This document shows positions 8,127 through 14,771 of a DNA stretch of 32,551 bases, in pieces. The DNA lies in contig NZ_JADWYU010000195.1 in assembly GCF_016786325.1 (NCBI RefSeq), forward strand, positions 1,267-33,817, read 5' to 3'. Made by a program: the position numbers and the translations under genes. Source of the stretch: Frankia nepalensis (GTDB lineage Bacteria > Actinomycetota > Actinomycetes > Frankiales > Frankiaceae). The first letter of the stretch is position 1. Each line of letters opens with the position of its first letter. The notes beneath the pieces were generated by a model. The model saw only the letters and a program-made list of their open reading frames with translations. It was not told the DNA's origin and did not search any database.

Positions 8127-8519
8127 TCAGGCGTGATTCCGGTCGTAGGCGGCTCGCGCGGCGTCGACCTCGGGCATGTGGACCTCCGCCCACTCCTTGA
8201 GGCGGCAGATCGTTTCCAGGAGGGACTGGCCCAGCGGCGTGAGCTCGTAGTCGACGCGGACCGGCACCGAGGGGGTCACCGCGCGGGTCAGCAGGCCGTC
8301 TCGCTCGAGGCCCCGCAGGGTCTGAGTCAGCATCTTCTGGCTCACTCCGGCGATCCGCGCGGACAGCTCGGAATAGCGCATCCGGCCCCCCAGGCCGAGC
8401 GCCACGATCACGAGGCTCGCCCACTTGTCGCCGATCGTGTCGAGCAGCCGGCGGCTGGGGCAGGAGGCGGCGAACGCGTCGAACCGGGCCGCCGGCCCGT
8501 CGGCGGTGGTCACATCCAT
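8127..8519 (-). CDS. HxlR-family winged-helix transcriptional regulator
   Basis: The 130-residue protein is a MarR-like winged helix of the HxlR class, with the typical CPSRRLLDTIGDKWASLVIVAL start, the recognition helix region MRYSELSARIAGVSQKMLTQTLRGLERDGLL, and the wing VRVDYELTPLGQSLLE. Members are dimeric repressors or activators that often respond to quinones, aldehydes or oxidants. It has a single conserved Cys near residue 20, which in relatives acts as the redox sensor. The ATG at 8519 follows GGAGGTAAGTC, a strong ribosome site. It is divergent from a quinone-oxidoreductase-type gene, a common pairing in which HxlR controls both genes from the shared spacer. Confidence 0.92.
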   Translation of the reverse strand: MDVTTADGPAARFDAFAASCPSRRLLDTIGDKWASLVIVALGLGGRMRYSELSARIAGVSQKMLTQTLRGLERDGLLTRAVTPSVPVRVDYELTPLGQSLLETICRLKEWAEVHMPEVDAARAAYDRNHA

Positions 8520-8531
8520 GACTTACCTCCG

Positions 8532-8569
8532 GGTGCCTACACCACTTCAAAGTGCCTACTTCCCAGTAG
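8532..8569. promoter_or_regulatory. Candidate HxlR operator
   Basis: The spacer has GTGCCTAC twice (8533-8540 and 8552-8559). The first lies in the palindrome GGTGCCTACACC (8532-8543), the second in the inverted repeat CTACT-TCCC-AGTAG (8556-8569). They sit just upstream of the HxlR start. Inverted repeats with a CTACT/AGTAG core fit operators of HxlR proteins. Confidence 0.5.
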
Positions 8570-8592
8570 AGAGTAAGCCACCGATGGTTGTG

Positions 8593-8677
8593 CATTGCGG
8601 CCAGTCACACATTGCCGCCAATCACGGATCGCGGCCAGCCACGCATCGCGGCCGGTCGCGCATCGCGGCCATCGGAA
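8593..8677. repeat. Five 17-bp tandem repeats in the regulator/oxidoreductase spacer
   Basis: Units begin at 8593, 8610, 8627, 8644 and 8661, with the consensus CATCGCGGCCAGTCACG. The first two vary most. The array ends within the ribosome site of the oxidoreductase gene (GGAAGGAG). The 17-bp period is not a multiple of three, so it is non-coding in design. It may be an iterated binding site or slipped DNA. Confidence 0.85.
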
Positions 8678-8688
8678 GGAGATTCGTC

Positions 8689-9585
8689 ATGACACTCGCG
8701 CTCGTGTCCAAGCCCGGCACCTCCGCGCCCACCCTCGAGGAGGTGCCACCGCCTCCGTTGGGACCCGGCGACCTGCGGGTCCGCGTCACGGCGGCATCGG
8801 TCGATCTCATCGACGTCCTCATCGCCGCCGGACCGGTCCGGACGATCTTCGGACTCACCGGCACGGTCGGCGTGGGCTGCTCACTCACCGGCGTCGTCAC
8901 CGAGACCGGTCCCGACGTCACGGGATTCTCGGTTGGCGACCCGGTCGCCGCCATACACCGCGACTTCGCCGCCGCGGCTCGCGGGCACGCCGAGGAGACC
9001 GTGGTGCCGGCGGCGGCCGCCGCGCCGCTGCCGAACGGCCTCGATCCGGTCGACGCGGCCTCCGTCCCGCTCAACGCCTTGACCGCGGCGCAGCTGCTGG
9101 ACCGGCTCGGCCCCGCCGAGGAGCGGACCCTGCTGGTCACCGGCGCCGCCGGCTCCGTGGGCGGGTACGCCGTCGCGCTGGCGGCCCACGCCGGCTGGGC
9201 CGTGACCGGGCTGGCGCGCGAGTCCGACCGCGACTTCGTCCTGCGAGCCGGCGCCCGCGACCTCGTCACCGAGCTGCCGGGGCCGTCGTTCGACGCCGTT
9301 CTCGACGGCGCCGTCCTGCACACGGCGGCCCTCGCCGCCCTCCGCGACGGCGGGGCGTTCGTCGGCGTGCCGCAGCCGTCTCCGCCGACCCCCGAGCGCG
9401 ACATCAAGATTGACATCGTGAGCGTCGAACCCGACGGCGCGCGGCTCGCTGCGCTGCTCACCCTCGCGGCCACCGGCGTCCTGGAGCTACGGGTCGCCGG
9501 CCGGGTGCCGCTGGCCGAGGCGGCGACCGCGTACGACAAGGTCGCCGGCGGCGGCCAGCGCGGCCGGTGGCTGCTGGTGCCCTGA
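8689..9585 (+). CDS. Zinc-independent MDR-type quinone oxidoreductase
   Basis: This 298-residue protein belongs to the medium-chain dehydrogenase/reductase superfamily, quinone-oxidoreductase branch, which uses NADPH to reduce quinones or enones. The N-terminal GroES-like domain (about 1-125) has VGVGCSLTGVVTETG and lacks the Cys ligands of the zinc enzymes. The Rossmann domain (about 125-250) has LLVTGAAGSVGGYAVALA, the AxGxxG nucleotide motif. The C-terminus has LAEAATAYDKVAGGGQRGRWLLV, as in Qor-like proteins. The ATG at 8689 follows GGAAGGAG. An upstream frame stays open to 8425 but crosses the tandem repeats and the HxlR gene, so it is not used. It is probably controlled by the divergent HxlR protein. 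Confidence 0.88.
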   Translation: MTLALVSKPGTSAPTLEEVPPPPLGPGDLRVRVTAASVDLIDVLIAAGPVRTIFGLTGTVGVGCSLTGVVTETGPDVTGFSVGDPVAAIHRDFAAAARGHAEETVVPAAAAAPLPNGLDPVDAASVPLNALTAAQLLDRLGPAEERTLLVTGAAGSVGGYAVALAAHAGWAVTGLARESDRDFVLRAGARDLVTELPGPSFDAVLDGAVLHTAALAALRDGGAFVGVPQPSPPTPERDIKIDIVSVEPDGARLAALLTLAATGVLELRVAGRVPLAEAATAYDKVAGGGQRGRWLLVP

Positions 9586-10052
9586 CCCACGGCGCTTCCC
9601 TTGGATCGTGTTTCGCGGTCCCGGTCCGCGTCGACCGGCCCGGAAAGATCCGTGGGAAGGGCCTCAATACCGCCGACCACCCCGGTGCCGCCGAGCGGCC
9701 GGAAGTCGCGGCGGCCGACGACGCGCGCACCGCGCCCGGAAGTCCCGAGCGCGTTCGATCACTCAAGGTGACGACAGGGAGTGTCGCTACGGCCGTCGGG
9801 GAGATCGCTGGGTCACCATCAGGCCGAAGTCCGGCCCGGAAACGACGCGATGAGCGAAATCCCGACCCACGGCGGCTCAGGCCCACGCCTGCCCTGATCC
9901 TCGGCTACCCCCTCGTCCTCGTCCCGGCGGTGGCGGTGACCGGCGTCGGCGAGCGCGATCGCGGCCGACGCGGCGGGCACCTGAACAAGCGGCGGGACGC
10001 GGGACACGCGGCCGGGCACCGAGACAGGAGACCGGATGGGCGCGTTCAGACC
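9586..10052. other. Intergenic region, no gene seen
   Basis: The frame of the downstream FG-GAP gene is open through this 467-bp stretch, but the encoded sequence is Arg/Pro-rich and unlike a protein domain, and the signal peptide lies later. It most likely carries the promoter of that gene. I see no RNA gene or strong hairpin. Confidence 0.4.
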
Positions 10053-11297
10053 ATGGGGCCGGGCCTCGACGCGGCGGCGCGCATGAGCCCGCGGACCGGT
10101 GGCAGGCGTGGCGCCGCCGGGCTGCTCGCGGCGGTCTCGCTGGCGCTGCCCGCGCTGGTCGTCGTGCCCGGAACCGCGCGGGCGGCCGCGCTCTTTGCCC
10201 CTCCGATCACCTACATCACCGGATCGGGCCCGGCCGACGTGGCGGTGGGCGATCTGACGGGCGACGGCAACGACAGCCTGGCGGTCGCCAATCTCGGCCA
10301 CGGAACGGTCTCGGTGCTGCTCGGTAACGGTGATGGCACGTTCGCGCCCGCGGTGCCCTACCCCGCCGGGCCTGGCCCGGCCGCGGTGCGCATCGGTGAC
10401 CTGCGCGGAAACGGCGTCTCCGATCTGGTCGTGGCGAACCAGTTCGGCGCCACGGTGTCCGTGCTGCTGGGCAACGGCGACGGCACCTTCCAACCCCCAC
10501 GGCCCTATCCCGCCGGATGGGGTCCGTCCGCGTTGGCGGTGGCCGACCTCACCGAGGACGGCGCCGCCGACGTGGCCGTCGCCAACCAGTACGACGGCAC
10601 GGTCACGGTGCTGCCGAGCAACGGCGACGGCACCCTTCAACCCCCACGGCCCTACCTCACCGGGCCGAGCCCGTCGGCGAAGGACATCGGCGACTTCAAC
10701 GGCAACGGCGCCCTCGACCTGGTCGTCGCCAACACCGGGGACGGCACGGTGTCGGTGCTGCCGGGCAACGGCGACGGCACCTTCCAGCCCGCGCGCCCCT
10801 ATCTCGCCGGACCGGGCCCGTCCGACGTGGCGGCGAAGGACCTCAACGGTGACGACCTCGCCGACGTGGCCGTCGCCGATGCCGGGGACGACACGGTCGC
10901 GGTCCTGCTGGGCAACGGCGACGGCACGCTCCAGCCCCCGCGGCCCTACCTCACCGGAGCCGGCCCCTCGGCCGTGACCGCGGGAGACTTCAACGGCGAC
11001 GACGCCCCCGACCTGGCCGCCGGCAACACCGGGAGCGCCACGGTCGCGGTCCTGCTGGGCAACGGTGATGGCACCTTCCAACCCGGGGTTCCCTACCTCA
11101 CCGGCCCTGGTCCCGCCGCCGTGACCGCGAGCGACCTCGACGGCGACAACCTCGACGACCTGGTGGTCGCCAACCAGTTCGACGGCACGGTCACGGTGCT
11201 GCTGAACACGGGAGACAGCGCCGCCCAGGCCGCCGGTCCCGCCCAGGCCGCCGGGGCGGCCGCCGCCGGGAACCCGGGCGGGTGCTCTGGTTCATGA
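10053..11297 (+). CDS. Secreted seven-repeat FG-GAP/VCBS beta-propeller protein
   Basis: After a Sec-type signal peptide (about residues 11-48, GLLAAVSLALPALVVV, ending near ARA-A), the protein is built of seven consecutive 49-residue FG-GAP/VCBS repeats. Each contains a GDLxGDG-type calcium loop, a DLVVAN strand and GTVSVLLGNGDGTFQP. Seven copies are enough for one closed seven-bladed propeller. The tail is Ala/Gly-rich. Such proteins act outside the cell in adhesion or polysaccharide binding, often with other domains; here no enzymatic domain is fused. The start may be ATG 10053 or ATG 10083; neither has a strong ribosome site, although GGAG at 10027-10030 lies upstream. The repeats are highly alike at DNA level, which suggests recent internal duplication. 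Confidence 0.82.
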   Translation: MGPGLDAAARMSPRTGGRRGAAGLLAAVSLALPALVVVPGTARAAALFAPPITYITGSGPADVAVGDLTGDGNDSLAVANLGHGTVSVLLGNGDGTFAPAVPYPAGPGPAAVRIGDLRGNGVSDLVVANQFGATVSVLLGNGDGTFQPPRPYPAGWGPSALAVADLTEDGAADVAVANQYDGTVTVLPSNGDGTLQPPRPYLTGPSPSAKDIGDFNGNGALDLVVANTGDGTVSVLPGNGDGTFQPARPYLAGPGPSDVAAKDLNGDDLADVAVADAGDDTVAVLLGNGDGTLQPPRPYLTGAGPSAVTAGDFNGDDAPDLAAGNTGSATVAVLLGNGDGTFQPGVPYLTGPGPAAVTASDLDGDNLDDLVVANQFDGTVTVLLNTGDSAAQAAGPAQAAGAAAAGNPGGCSGS

Positions 11298-11595
11298 TCC
11301 AAGACCGGCCGCGCCGTCCACACGCCACCATCGCCGGGTTTGCCCGGCCGTACGGTCACCTACTCGGTCTCCGGTCTGAACGCCGTTCGCTGTCGCGGGC
11401 CTCAATCTGGCTACCTGCTGGCATTCCGGACCTCGGGTGGAAGCGGCATCCCGGTCGAACCGGCAAAGCAACCAACACTGCTGTCGGTACCCCCACGGAA
11501 AACATCGCAGAACCGTGCAGGAACGACCAGCAGTTCCACATCCGGCCGGCTCGTCATCGAGAGCGGTTTTGAGCTTCCCGCGCGGGAGGCGCTCG
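11298..11595. other. Intergenic region, no gene seen
   Basis: This stretch separates the FG-GAP gene from the transfer-protein remnant. It has lower GC and no recognisable coding signal in six frames. It is the probable left border of the island, but no direct repeat or attachment site was found in it. Confidence 0.35.
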
Positions 11596-12002
11596 ATGAC
11601 CACACCCGGCAACCGACCCGCCAGGAGCGCCGACGACAGGAAGGGGAACTCGGCCGCGCAGGACGCGACCGTGATCATGGTGCTGGTCATAGGACTCAGC
11701 TTCCTGTTCCGCTTCGGCAACCCCTGGGCCCTGGGAGTCCAACTCTGCGTCCCCGCCTACGTCACCCCGCTTAATAGTCGCCCCCGCGGGCTACCTGTCC
11801 GTCATCGGCCTCCCGCTCGGCATCCGCCACCTGGCACTCGGCGGCGCGACCACGCAGCGAATGCGGCCAGCATGGCAACTCCTGGTGTTCACCGGCTTCG
11901 TCATGTTGGCGCTGAACATTGCGGAGCCTCTCAACGAACGGAACTACAGCAAAGCCGCCTTCGACGCCGCCGGGTCCCTCCTACTAGGAGTCTCCGGCGG
12001 CG
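11596..12002 (+). pseudogene. Frameshifted remnant of an SpdB/DUF2637-like transfer protein
   Basis: From an ATG at 11596, with GGGAGG upstream, the frame reads MTTPGNRPARSADD, then a membrane segment with FGNPWALGVQLCVPAYVTPL. At about 11770 one extra base shifts the frame; the next frame continues with YLSVIGLPLGIRHLALGG, MRPAWQLLVFTGFVML, ALNIAEPL and KAAFDAAGSLLLG. Joined, they resemble the multi-helix membrane proteins (SpdB2/DUF2637 style) that are encoded on actinomycete plasmids and integrative elements. A second shift near 11995 would extend it with SPAAVWTHARVLRRH, after which it runs into the 3' end of the opposite-strand gene. It is therefore a decayed relic of a mobile element. 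The family call is from memory of such proteins. Confidence 0.5.
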
Positions 12003-12023
12003 GTCTGGACGCACGCCCGGGTG

Positions 12024-13004
12024 CTACGCCGCCACTTCACGGGGCCCCAGGTCTGCGAGCAGACGCTTCGCGAGACGCCGAACGGCAAGATCATCGTCGC
12101 GCAGCGACGCCCAGGCGGCAGGGACCGGCTCGCCGTCCAGCCACGCGTCGACCGCCGCGCGCAGGGCATCAGCCAGGCCGAGGCCCGCCTTCAGCTCCCG
12201 CAGCATGCCCACGAGGATCATGTGGGCGCCGTCGGTCAGGTCCAGCTCGTCGTCCCACCCGTCACGGGCCACCGCAGGGACGTCGTGCTCCGGCAGCGGA
12301 CAGCAGGTCTGCGTGGTCAGCGGACCGAGCAGGCACTCGTAGAGCCATTGCGCCCCCGCGAACGCCCGCACACCGGCGAGACAGGATTCGATGTCGCGCC
12401 GTAGCTCCCGCTGTGCCCGCCGCGACCCAACGACGCGGCCCGCGCCGTCCCACGCGTTCTTGCGGTCCGTGAGCGCGTCGACGGGCCACTGGCCGCCGCT
12501 CACGCCCGGCGTTCCGACGTACCCCAGCAGGAACCGGAAGACGGCCGTCAGCCACGGATCCTCGAAGTAAGCGGCAATCCGCCCTACAGTTCCGTCCTTG
12601 CGGGTCGGCTTGGCCACCGCGCCGCGGTCCTTGCGCCCGGAGCGCCTGAGATCTGCCAGGGTGGACCGGGCGACCGTGGTCAGGTAGGCGGCGTAGTTCG
12701 AGAAGTTGTCGCCGACCTCGGGGAACCGGACGTGCATCGCCGCATGGGCCCGGATCCACACATCCATGCACAGGTCGACACACCCGGTGCTCTCACAGGT
12801 CGCCCAGGCCCCACCTGGCGGCTGGGCCGCCGCGAGCGGCCCGCGGCCGGCGCACACCCCGGCGCCCTGCGCGGCGTGCAGCGCGTCGCGCGCCTGGCGG
12901 ATCACGCGCCAGACCAGCATGGTGCTCTCCGTCAGGCAGGCCGACGACTGGCAGAAGGATGATGTAGCCGGCGGCACCACGCAGAGATGTTGAGCAGCAG
13001 ACAC
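12024..13004 (-). CDS. Protein with sigma-70 region-2-like segment, function unknown
   Basis: No full family match is recognised for this 326-residue protein. Residues about 75-135 (DLCMDVWIRAHAAM, NFSNYAAYLTTVARSTLADLRRSGR, then a basic stretch) look like region 2 of a sigma-70/ECF factor, where an acidic helix is followed by YLxxVARxxxxDxxR. A clear region 4 helix-turn-helix is not seen; the rest is helical and includes a Cys-containing stretch (TTQTCCPLPEHD). The GTG start at 13004 is behind GGAGAG with 4 bp spacing. It is divergent from the Cys-rich ORF and cyclase-like gene, so it may control the island. It may equally be an RNA polymerase-binding regulator that is not a true sigma factor, or simply a helical protein with chance similarity. 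Confidence 0.55.
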   Translation of the reverse strand: MSAAQHLCVVPPATSSFCQSSACLTESTMLVWRVIRQARDALHAAQGAGVCAGRGPLAAAQPPGGAWATCESTGCVDLCMDVWIRAHAAMHVRFPEVGDNFSNYAAYLTTVARSTLADLRRSGRKDRGAVAKPTRKDGTVGRIAAYFEDPWLTAVFRFLLGYVGTPGVSGGQWPVDALTDRKNAWDGAGRVVGSRRAQRELRRDIESCLAGVRAFAGAQWLYECLLGPLTTQTCCPLPEHDVPAVARDGWDDELDLTDGAHMILVGMLRELKAGLGLADALRAAVDAWLDGEPVPAAWASLRDDDLAVRRLAKRLLADLGPREVAA

Positions 13005-13173
13005 GACGCTCTCCGTTCACGGAAACCCATCGATGTATGGGGCTAGGCCCAAGACGGGCCTGCGCGTCCTGCGCTTCGCGCAGCAATGAGCACATAGGGC
13101 TCGGTGTCGCTACCTGCTGCCGCACGTGCCGATCAAATCCGCATCGGCGGCCACCCACGTGGAGGACCAAACC
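13005..13173. promoter_or_regulatory. Divergent promoter region at the start of the island operon
   Basis: This 169-bp spacer between the sigma-like gene (-) and the Cys-rich ORF (+) must hold the promoters for both. I cannot select a convincing -35/-10 pair for either strand. It ends with GGAGGA at 13161-13166, the ribosome site of the small ORF. Confidence 0.4.
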
Positions 13174-13290
13174 ATGTGCGGCACGTGCAACTGTTCCGCA
13201 TCGTGTCGGACGCCGCGCTGTGCTGTCAAGAGAGTGCGACCTGCGGACGGGGCAGCCCCTGGACGGCGGCGGCTGTCCGTTAGTGGGTGA
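13174..13290 (+). CDS. 38-residue Cys-rich small protein (candidate)
   Basis: An ATG at 13174 lies exactly 7 nt behind GGAGGA (13161-13166), one of the best ribosome sites in the window, and opens a 38-codon frame. The peptide begins MCGTCNCSASCRTPRC, with Cys at 2, 5, 7, 11 and 16 in CxxCxCxxxCxxxxC spacing, and ends in a basic Arg/Lys/Gly/Pro-rich tail. It is followed 71 bp later by the cyclase-like gene, so the two may be co-transcribed. It could be a metal- or redox-binding small protein, a RiPP-like precursor, or a translated leader that controls the next gene. Short Cys-rich frames also arise by chance in GC-rich DNA, so the ribosome site is the main support. Confidence 0.45.
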   Translation: MCGTCNCSASCRTPRCAVKRVRPADGAAPGRRRLSVSG

Positions 13291-13361
13291 CGAGGGCGCC
13301 CCGCCCCACCATCACCAGCAGCTGGCCGCCGGCACGGGCGGTCTTGGGGAAAGGACAAGCC

Positions 13362-14573
13362 ATGGTCACCCAGCTTCGCGAAGCCTTCGCTGACCCGCAG
13401 TCCCGAGAGGCTCGAACCCTGCTGTACATCTCTCAGGTCGAGTCGACGTCGGCGAAGGAGCGGCAGCCCGAGGCTGGGTGGCTGCCCGCCCTGGGCTGGT
13501 GCTACGACACGGTGACCGCGATCGCGATGGCCGCCGACGAGAGCGCGGAGATCAAATACCTGGGCGACGCCATCATGATCTCGTTCGACAGCGACCACGC
13601 CACCGACGCAGTGAACGTGGCGATCCAGGTCCAGGAGGCGATCAATGACGCCCACCAGGGCCGCACTGGAGCGAAGGGCACGATCGACTTCAGCTGCAGC
13701 ACCGGGATCAGCACTGGCTCCGTGGTCTCGTTCGTCACGCCGACCGGCAGCCGGGACTTCGTCGGCACCGTCGTCGACAAGGCCAGAGGGCTGTGCGAGG
13801 CGGCCTCGCCCAAGGCGGTCTTCGTCGATCGGGCGACGGCCTCGGCCGCGAACGTGATGCGGATCCGCAGCAGGATCGGTGATGCGCTGGGTCGTGCGCC
13901 GGAGCAGTACCAGGGCGACGTTCAGCGCGCGCCGCTGAAGGGTTTCGACCAGCCCGTCGAGTACTACGAGATCCTCTGGGACCAGCAGCTGTATGGGTTC
14001 AAGTCGGAGGCGGTGACCCGCAGCACCGACCGGATGCGCACCGCCGCCGCGCCGGTCGCGGCCGGTCCGACCGGTGGCCGGGTCTTCGGCGCCCAACCGG
14101 GTGACCGGGGCCACAGTGCGCCCGAAGAGCGGCACGTCGGCGAGGTGACCTGCTGGCGGCGGGAGTCGAACTTCGGATTCGTGCGGGACAAGCGCACCGG
14201 CGAGGACTTCTACTTCCGTTCGAATCATCTTGTCTACCCGGAGGACGCGGGATCGAGCCTCAACGTCGGCGCCACCGTCGCGTTCGTGGCTTCCGGCACT
14301 GGCGATACCGCCCGTAAGCGCCAGGCCGTGGCGATGCTGGTGGTGGGTGACTACGCGGAGGGCACGCTGAAGCTTCCGGACGCCAAGGCACACGGCTGGC
14401 TGCGCGTCCAGGACGGCCTCGGCAACGGCCACCACGTGTTCACCCCGCGCCGTGCGGTCGAACGCTATGCGCCGGGCACGCTGCTGAGCTTCAAGGTGGG
14501 GACCAACGACCGCGGTGGCCTCGCCGAGGAGATCGAGTTGCCGGACGAGGAGGACACGGCGAAGGCGGCGTAA
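13362..14573 (+). CDS. Degenerate class III nucleotide-cyclase domain fused to two cold-shock-type OB folds
   Basis: The protein has 403 residues. The N-terminal half (about 15-207) is a class III adenylate/guanylate cyclase homology domain: IKYLGDAIMISF, GISTGSVVS, DFVGTVVDKARGLCEAA and the C-terminal PLKGFDQPVEYYEIL are all in order. The first metal-binding Asp position (LLYISQVEST) is Ser24, not Asp; the second, Asp69, and Lys65 are kept. The usual VNxAARL transition-state motif reads VDKARGL, so the Asn is Asp139 and the Arg is Gly143. It is therefore probably not a normal cyclase and may bind nucleotides instead. After a disordered linker comes a cold-shock domain (about 258-325) with RNP1-like NFGFVRD and RNP2-like DFYFRS, then a second OB-like repeat (about 329-395, HGWLRVQD, HVFTP). 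These suggest single-stranded RNA/DNA binding. The ATG at 13362 is behind GGGGAAAGGA. A 15-bp hairpin follows the stop. Confidence 0.75.
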   Translation: MVTQLREAFADPQSREARTLLYISQVESTSAKERQPEAGWLPALGWCYDTVTAIAMAADESAEIKYLGDAIMISFDSDHATDAVNVAIQVQEAINDAHQGRTGAKGTIDFSCSTGISTGSVVSFVTPTGSRDFVGTVVDKARGLCEAASPKAVFVDRATASAANVMRIRSRIGDALGRAPEQYQGDVQRAPLKGFDQPVEYYEILWDQQLYGFKSEAVTRSTDRMRTAAAPVAAGPTGGRVFGAQPGDRGHSAPEERHVGEVTCWRRESNFGFVRDKRTGEDFYFRSNHLVYPEDAGSSLNVGATVAFVASGTGDTARKRQAVAMLVVGDYAEGTLKLPDAKAHGWLRVQDGLGNGHHVFTPRRAVERYAPGTLLSFKVGTNDRGGLAEEIELPDEEDTAKAA

Positions 14574-14583
14574 GCCCGACCCG

Positions 14584-14618
14584 GCCGGCCGGCGCCCGCT
14601 GCACGGGCGTCGGCCGGC
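14584..14618 (+). terminator. 15-bp GC-rich hairpin after the cyclase-like gene
   Basis: Bases 14584-14598 pair with 14604-14618, with a single G-U pair and a 5-nt loop CTGCA, 10 bases past the stop codon. There is no U-run. In high-GC actinobacteria such hairpins can act as terminators or 3' protectors. It would separate the cyclase transcript from the small RNA that starts 70 bp later. Confidence 0.65.
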
Positions 14619-14655
14619 GCTCCGCCCGGAGATCGAGGAAATCGGGACACCGCTG

Positions 14656-14684
14656 TTGAGTCCGAAGGTTCGATCGTCTATACT
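14656..14684 (+). promoter_or_regulatory. Sigma-70-type promoter for the small RNA/NYN gene
   Basis: The -35 element TTGAGT (14656-14661) and -10 element TATACT (14679-14684) are separated by exactly 17 nt, close to the HrdB-type consensus TTGACN/TANNNT. It lies in a locally A/T-richer stretch. The expected start site is about 14691, the first base of the structured RNA. Confidence 0.75.
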
Positions 14685-14690
14685 GTGGTT

Positions 14691-14751
14691 GCCCCCGCCG
14701 CTAGCGCCAGACCTGGGAAATCCAGACCTTATGGCCACCGGCGGGGTTTTT
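14691..14751 (+). ncRNA. Small structured RNA or attenuated leader upstream of the NYN gene
   Basis: From the predicted start, the transcript can fold at once. Stem 1 pairs CCCCGCCG (14693-14700) with CGGCGGGG (14739-14746), 8 bp. Stem 2 pairs GCCA (14706-14709) with TGGC (14732-14735). Stem 3 pairs CTGG (14713-14716) with CCAG (14722-14725) around the GAAAT loop. Stem 1 is directly followed by TTTTT (14747-14751), making an intrinsic terminator with a long, structured loop. A discrete RNA of about 61 nt would result, or the NYN gene would be controlled by attenuation, since its start codon is only 20-35 bp further. No known RNA family is recognised. Confidence 0.6.
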
Positions 14752-14771
14752 AATGTCATCACTGTCGGAAG

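Noticed and set aside
9567-10052. N-terminal extension of the FG-GAP protein
   Set aside because: The frame is open, but the signal peptide begins near 10083 and the upstream residues have no domain character.
14691-14751. Retron or reverse-transcriptase-linked RNA
   Set aside because: There is no reverse transcriptase gene in the window, and the RNA is too short for a typical msr/msd.
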